A stretch of DNA of 17,703 nucleotides from Phycisphaerales bacterium (lineage in GTDB: Bacteria > Planctomycetota > Phycisphaerae > SM23-33), in contig DNAS01000067.1 in the NCBI GenBank assembly GCA_003485185.1, forward strand, positions 1 to 17,703. The letters run 5' to 3'. A model generated the notes under the pieces. That model saw only the letters and a program-made list of their open reading frames with translations, had not been told where the DNA came from and searched no databases. Position 1 is the stretch's first letter. Every line of letters starts with the position of its first letter. The position numbers were made by a program, and so were the translations under genes. Shown one piece after another: positions 14,485 to 17,703 of the stretch.

Positions 14485-15303
14485 TTACGGTTTTCCGCTG
14501 GCCTTGTAGACCACTTCGCCGTCCACGTACGCCCGGTGCAGGCCTTCGTTCTCCTGGGTGGAGTCGGCGTCTTCCATGGTGCTGGCGTAGGCCTGGGAGT
14601 GCCCGTCGGCGAACGAGACTACCGTCGTGCGGTCGTGGCGGTAGACGGTCCATCGCGTGTAGCGGGGGTTGCTTCGCGGGCTTCCGTCGAAGGCGTAGAA
14701 CTGCTCCCACTGGTACGAGCGGAACCCGTTCGGGGCGCTGGCCGAGTAGTCCCATTGGCCGGCCACGTTGTTGGTGGTCACGTCGACCAGGATGATCGTG
14801 TCGCTGACTCGCTTGACTTCCGAGAAGGGCACTTTCCGCAGGTCGCTGTCCCAGCAGCTGTTGTAGCCGATGCCGAGCTGGTCCCAGCCGGGCTTGGTCC
14901 GGAAGGCGGGGCACAGGCTGACCAGGGAGTCGTTGTCGGTGGTGTTCTCGCGGGTGTTGTTGATGTAGAGGCCCACGAACCTTCGGGCGTACCACGGATA
15001 CCAGCCCGGGTAAGGCGGCGAGCTGTCCTGCACGGGGCTTGCGGGAGGCAGCCGGTCCAGGTTGTCCACCGTGTATTGGACAAAGCCCAGCATGACCTGT
15101 CGATGGTTGGACAGGCACTTGGCCCGGACGGCCAGCGCCTTCGCCTTGGACAGCGAGGGCAACAGGATGCTCACGAGCAGCGCGAGGATGGCGATGACAA
15201 CAAGCAGTTCGATCAATGTAAAGGCGCCGGACGGCGAAGGAGCTTGCCGCGCTGTCCCGGTGCGCCGGATGCGGTCTGGCGATTGGATTGCGGGTTTGCT
15301 CAT
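14485..15303 (-). CDS. Type II secretion-type pseudopilin with H-X9-DG motif
   Basis: The 272-residue protein has a short basic leader, then the prepilin site SGAFTLIELLVVIAILALLV (25-44), where processing is expected before F28; the preceding residue is A rather than the classical G, which is common in planctomycete members. A single long hydrophobic helix (28-50) continues into a globular domain with polar loops. Near the C-terminus, YRHDRTTVVSFADGH contains H223, nine residues, then DG (233-234), the H-X9-DG signature of planctomycete and lentisphaeral pseudopilins. Start chosen at 15303 (MSKPAIQS); an ATG at 15331-15333 that overlaps the lacI stop as ATGA is an alternative and would allow coupling. 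Either way it is in one operon with the regulator. The role is presumably in a pseudopilus or a surface fibre. Confidence 0.9.
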   Translation of the reverse strand: MSKPAIQSPDRIRRTGTARQAPSPSGAFTLIELLVVIAILALLVSILLPSLSKAKALAVRAKCLSNHRQVMLGFVQYTVDNLDRLPPASPVQDSSPPYPGWYPWYARRFVGLYINNTRENTTDNDSLVSLCPAFRTKPGWDQLGIGYNSCWDSDLRKVPFSEVKRVSDTIILVDVTTNNVAGQWDYSASAPNGFRSYQWEQFYAFDGSPRSNPRYTRWTVYRHDRTTVVSFADGHSQAYASTMEDADSTQENEGLHRAYVDGEVVYKASGKP

Positions 15304-15329
15304 GTTGCGTCTCACATCGCGAACGTCAT

Positions 15330-16445
15330 TCATTTTTCGCAAGGGGCGGAAGTGGATTCCCGCACGACGAGTTCGGGGGCGAAAAGCTCGTGGACATGCG
15401 GTGCGGATTCGCCTTTGGTGCCCCGGGCGCCGGCCTTGGCCTTGCGAATGAGCAACTCCGTCGCCCGGCGCCCCATTGTGGCGAACGGCTGGCGCACGCT
15501 CGTCAGCGACGGGGAGACCACTTCGCACACTTCCGAATCGTCGATGCCGACGACCGACACGTCCTGCGGAATCCGGTACCCCATTTTCTTCAGTTGCCGG
15601 ATGGCGGCAACGGCCATCCCGTCGCTGTAGGCGAGGATTGCCGTCGGCCGGTCCTCGCCCAACTGCCACAAGTGCGTTGCCGCCGCGACGCTGTCATCCG
15701 GTTTCGCCGGTGTCTCGCCGGCCTGCGGGTTGTCGCGGCTGCGGTTCCACACCCAGCGCGGATCCACGGGCAATCCCCCCCGCTTCATTGCCTTTTGATA
15801 GCCGGCGCACCGCATGTCGGCGCCCGGACCCCGCGGGGCATATACGCCGCTGAGGTAGGCAATCCGGCGATGGCCTTGTCTGATGAGGTGGCGCACCGCG
15901 ATTTCCCCCGCCGTTTCATCGTCGAAGTTCACGCGATCGACCGGCGGCCGGCCGTAGTAATTCACCGCCACGATGTTGGACGATTGCTTCAACAGGGGGA
16001 CGATCCAGTCGCAGCGGCTCTCATCAACGTGCAGGAGAATCAGCCCGTCGATGCGCTGCTCGGCGAACTTGTGGAAGCAGATGTCGGGCGAACCGCTGCC
16101 GGAAAGGTTGATGGCCAGCACGTCGTAGCCGTGGTCGCGGCAGGCCTGCTCGATTCCCTGGACGATAGCGGCCTCATAGGGCAAGCCCAGCCCGGCGCCG
16201 GGATCGGGCGGGACGTAGATTCCGATGGTGTCGGTCGCGCCGCGCACCAGCGAGCGGCTGGCGAAATTCGGTCGATAGCCCAGCTTTTTCGCCGCTTCCC
16301 GCACGCGTTTCTGCATAGCCTCGCCGGCCAGGACGTTTCCGCGAGCGTTGTTGACCACAGCCGACACCACCGCAGCTGAACATCCCGCCAGCTTGGCGAC
16401 GTCCTTCAGGGTCGGCTTCGCAGGTTTCAGCTCTATCTCGGACAT
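15330..16445 (-). CDS. LacI-family transcriptional regulator
   Basis: The 371-residue product has an N-terminal LacI helix-turn-helix at 12-38 (TLKDVAKLAGCSAAVVSAVV) and the hinge KKLGYRPNFASRSLVRG (53-69). A Peripla_BP_3 effector domain to about 365 follows, with TIGIYVPPDP, GLILLHVDES, and VSVVGIDDSEVCEVVSPSLTSVRQP typical of sugar-responsive regulators. The effector is unknown; the downstream sialidase makes an amino sugar or sialic-acid catabolite plausible. A GGTGG with 7-base spacing precedes the ATG. A promoter at 16476-16504 and a terminator hairpin upstream suggest it is transcribed independently of the PEP-CTERM gene. Its stop overlaps one possible start of the pseudopilin gene. The inverted repeat at 17519-17540 is the best operator candidate. 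Confidence 0.95.
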   Translation of the reverse strand: MSEIELKPAKPTLKDVAKLAGCSAAVVSAVVNNARGNVLAGEAMQKRVREAAKKLGYRPNFASRSLVRGATDTIGIYVPPDPGAGLGLPYEAAIVQGIEQACRDHGYDVLAINLSGSGSPDICFHKFAEQRIDGLILLHVDESRCDWIVPLLKQSSNIVAVNYYGRPPVDRVNFDDETAGEIAVRHLIRQGHRRIAYLSGVYAPRGPGADMRCAGYQKAMKRGGLPVDPRWVWNRSRDNPQAGETPAKPDDSVAAATHLWQLGEDRPTAILAYSDGMAVAAIRQLKKMGYRIPQDVSVVGIDDSEVCEVVSPSLTSVRQPFATMGRRATELLIRKAKAGARGTKGESAPHVHELFAPELVVRESTSAPCEK

Positions 16446-16475
16446 GACAAAACCACCACACCTTCACTTTTACTT

Positions 16476-16504
16476 TTTATAAGCGGAATCACCCGCATTT
16501 TCCA
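16476..16504 (-). promoter_or_regulatory. Promoter of the lacI-family gene
   Basis: On the minus strand TGGAAA (16499-16504), a 17-base spacer and TATAAA (16476-16481) match sigma70 consensus at 4 of 6 and 5 of 6 positions. The predicted start is about 25 bases before the ATG. No copy of the 17519 inverted repeat lies here. Confidence 0.5.
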
Positions 16505-16525
16505 CTGGCCAGGGACAAGCCGGAA

Positions 16526-16556
16526 TCTCCCTGGGCTCTGCGAACGCCCAGGGAGA
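16526..16556 (-). terminator. Terminator hairpin after the second PEP-CTERM gene
   Basis: TCTCCCTGGGC (16526-16536) and GCCCAGGGAGA (16546-16556) form a perfect 11-bp stem with a 9-base loop, 33 bases past the PEP-CTERM stop on the minus strand. The T-tract is poor (ATTCC), but the stem is the strongest in this part of the window. Confidence 0.7.
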
Positions 16557-16589
16557 CTCTCAAGGCCATGCCTCCGCCGGCGAAGTCGA

Positions 16590-17396
16590 TCAGGCGCGGC
16601 GACGACGGAGCAGAACTCCCAGGCCGCCGAGCGTTAGCAGAGCCAGGGTGGCCGGCTCGGGAATCACGGCGATTTGCGCGTATCCGCCGCCGATGTCGGT
16701 GACGGACAGGCCCTTGCCGACGTCATCGACGATCTTCGTTCCGATCAGCGCGGTCGCGCCCGCCACCGTGGTCTGGAGTTGCAGCACGCCGGTTTCCCCG
16801 GTGATGTGAACCGAGCCGCCGCTGGCATAGGGAGTGGACCCGCTGATTTTCAGCACGCCGTCCGCAACGTTGGTTATCAGCGTGGAACTGTATCCGTCGA
16901 TCTTTCCGGTCACGCTCAGCGTTCCGCCGCCGGTCAGCGTGAGAACCCTGTTTGATCCGTCCTGGTAGAGACCGCCGTCCAGGGCCAGCGTGTTGCCCGT
17001 GCTGACCGTCCACGTGAGGTTGCCTTGATAGGTTTTGAGCTGGGCCGTTGCCGTGTTGGTCCCACTTCCGGAACTGCTGATCGTCCGGAGCGTGAGAACC
17101 TTTGTCGCTCCATCATAGCCGATCGTCCATCCCGTGGAGTTGTCAAAGAGAATGCCCTGGACCTTCCGGCTCGCGGTCAGACTCGGCGTCTTGTTGGCGG
17201 GGGAGGTCTCGGCGAACCGGGCGATGTCGCCCCAGTCGCTGTCGGTCGGCGCCGAATCGCCTACCCAGTTCAATCCGTTGGACCAGGCCGTGCCTTCGCT
17301 ACCGTCCCACGTTTTCGTCGCACCGAACGCCTGCCCGCCGCTCCAGGCCGTCACCGCCACTGCGATCAACACGATACCGATAGTCTGAATCTTCAT
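16590..17396 (-). CDS. PEP-CTERM protein with beta-strand repeats
   Basis: The 268-residue product starts MKIQTIGIVLIAVAVTAWSG, a signal peptide ending near QAFGA (about 26). A region with TKTWDGSEGTAWSNGLNW (27-44) and many short V/T/G-rich strands (VLTLTGGGTLSVTG, GVLKISGS, GVLQLQTT) follows, resembling autotransporter-associated beta-strand repeat proteins that form a right-handed beta-helix. The C-terminus, AVIPEPATLALLTLGGLGVLL (243-263) plus RRRRA, is a PEP-CTERM exosortase signal. A longer frame exists upstream, but the start at 17396 has AGGAGG 7 bases before it and a correct signal peptide directly after, so it is preferred. The promoter is about 135 bp upstream and overlaps a palindrome. 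Likely a surface or extracellular structural protein; binding partner unknown. Confidence 0.9.
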   Translation of the reverse strand: MKIQTIGIVLIAVAVTAWSGGQAFGATKTWDGSEGTAWSNGLNWVGDSAPTDSDWGDIARFAETSPANKTPSLTASRKVQGILFDNSTGWTIGYDGATKVLTLRTISSSGSGTNTATAQLKTYQGNLTWTVSTGNTLALDGGLYQDGSNRVLTLTGGGTLSVTGKIDGYSSTLITNVADGVLKISGSTPYASGGSVHITGETGVLQLQTTVAGATALIGTKIVDDVGKGLSVTDIGGGYAQIAVIPEPATLALLTLGGLGVLLRRRRA

Positions 17397-17518
17397 GATT
17401 CGACCTCCTTCTCTCTGTAACTTTGCCTTGAAACCCATCGTCAGATTCGCCGTAGGAAAGGGAGTATCTACAATCATCACGCTGACGCCGCATATTCGGA
17501 AATGTTTCGCTTAATCCC

Positions 17519-17540
17519 ATTAATTAAGCACTTAATTAAT
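17519..17540. promoter_or_regulatory. Perfect inverted repeat, candidate LacI-type operator
   Basis: Arms ATTAATTAAG (17519-17528) and CTTAATTAAT (17531-17540) are perfectly complementary around a 2-base centre (CA). The repeat covers the last three bases of the -10 and the predicted start site of the PEP-CTERM promoter, the position where a repressor would block transcription. The regulator encoded 1.1 kb downstream is the likely ligand. It lacks the central CG common in LacI operators. Confidence 0.55.
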
Positions 17541-17565
17541 ATACCACGCCATGCAATTTTGTCAA
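17538..17565 (-). promoter_or_regulatory. Sigma70 promoter of the second PEP-CTERM gene
   Basis: On the minus strand TTGACA (17560-17565, perfect -35), a 16-base spacer and TATATT (17538-17543, 5 of 6) form the best promoter in the window. The start site is predicted near 17531, giving a leader of about 135 bases before the ATG at 17396. Confidence 0.75.
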
Positions 17566-17669
17566 GGCGTATTTCCCCGGTTTCCAGTTTTCAGCAGGGG
17601 GGATGCCTGCGGCTTTTACCGTCGGAAAATGCGATCTTGCGGGGCGCATACTGGGGATATGAGAAGGAT

Positions 17670-17688
17670 TCCCGGTGCATTTCCGGGA
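17670..17688. other. Small hairpin at the right end
   Basis: TCCCGG (17670-17675) pairs with CCGGGA (17683-17688) around a 7-base loop, 11 bases before a terminal run of five T. It could be part of a terminator on the plus strand, but the window ends there. The remaining bases from 17566 hold no recognised gene. Confidence 0.3.
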
Positions 17689-17703
17689 CATGGCGGGCTT
17701 TTT

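Noticed and set aside
15304..15669. Upstream extension of the pseudopilin by 122 codons
   Set aside because: It lies inside the regulator gene in another frame and is arginine-rich noise; a pseudopilin needs a short leader before FTLIE.
17397..17480. Longer start of the second PEP-CTERM protein (28 extra residues)
   Set aside because: The extension would bury the signal peptide, and the Shine-Dalgarno AGGAGG is placed for the ATG at 17396.
17659..17703. ATG-initiated plus-strand frame running off the right end (MRRIPGAF...)
   Set aside because: Only 15 codons are visible, with no clear Shine-Dalgarno or promoter; it cannot be distinguished from chance.
1..17703. CRISPR arrays, insertion sequences, rRNA, restriction or toxin-antitoxin genes
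   Set aside because: No regular repeat-spacer pattern, transposase, terminal inverted repeats with target duplication, rRNA segments or defence-gene motifs were seen.

Overview
The window looks like GC-rich chromosomal DNA from a Planctomycetota-type bacterium, probably Phycisphaerae or a relative. The lineage clues are two PEP-CTERM proteins, a pseudopilin with an H-X9-DG motif next to a LacI-family regulator, an AnmK-family protein, and a PstA with a very large periplasmic insertion. The lineage is inferred from these features; no alignment was run.

Left end (1-1900): the 3' end of a possible flavodoxin-like gene, a degenerate AnmK-family protein, a convergent DUF493 gene with no canonical start codon but a well-spaced Shine-Dalgarno before an ATA, and a tRNA-Pro(TGG) followed by a strong terminator hairpin.

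Centre (1900-11250): a complete phosphate-starvation locus. On the minus strand lie pstS, pstC, pstA, pstB and phoU, with gaps of 18 bases or less or overlapping ends, followed after 188 bp by an outer-membrane porin. Divergently, on the plus strand, lie phoB and phoR, overlapping by 14 bp. The porin would admit solute to the periplasm, PstS would capture phosphate, PstCAB would import it, PhoU would signal transport status, and PhoR/PhoB would control transcription. phoB has a promoter whose predicted start site falls on the ATG, suggesting a leaderless mRNA.

Gene-poor island (11250-12133): less GC-rich by eye. It holds a direct repeat (CAGCCTGACAG twice, 40 bp apart), a 56-codon small ORF with its own Shine-Dalgarno and extended -10, and a highly structured stretch that could be a regulatory leader or small RNA upstream of the first PEP-CTERM gene.

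Right end (12134-17703): one PEP-CTERM protein on the plus strand, then four minus-strand genes. In order of transcription these are a second PEP-CTERM beta-strand-type protein, a LacI-family regulator, an H-X9-DG pseudopilin and a GH33-like sialidase without a visible signal peptide. The second PEP-CTERM gene has a near-consensus sigma70 promoter whose -10 and start site are covered by a perfect 10+2+10 inverted repeat, a strong candidate operator for the neighbouring LacI regulator. This suggests a small regulated surface-glycan module.
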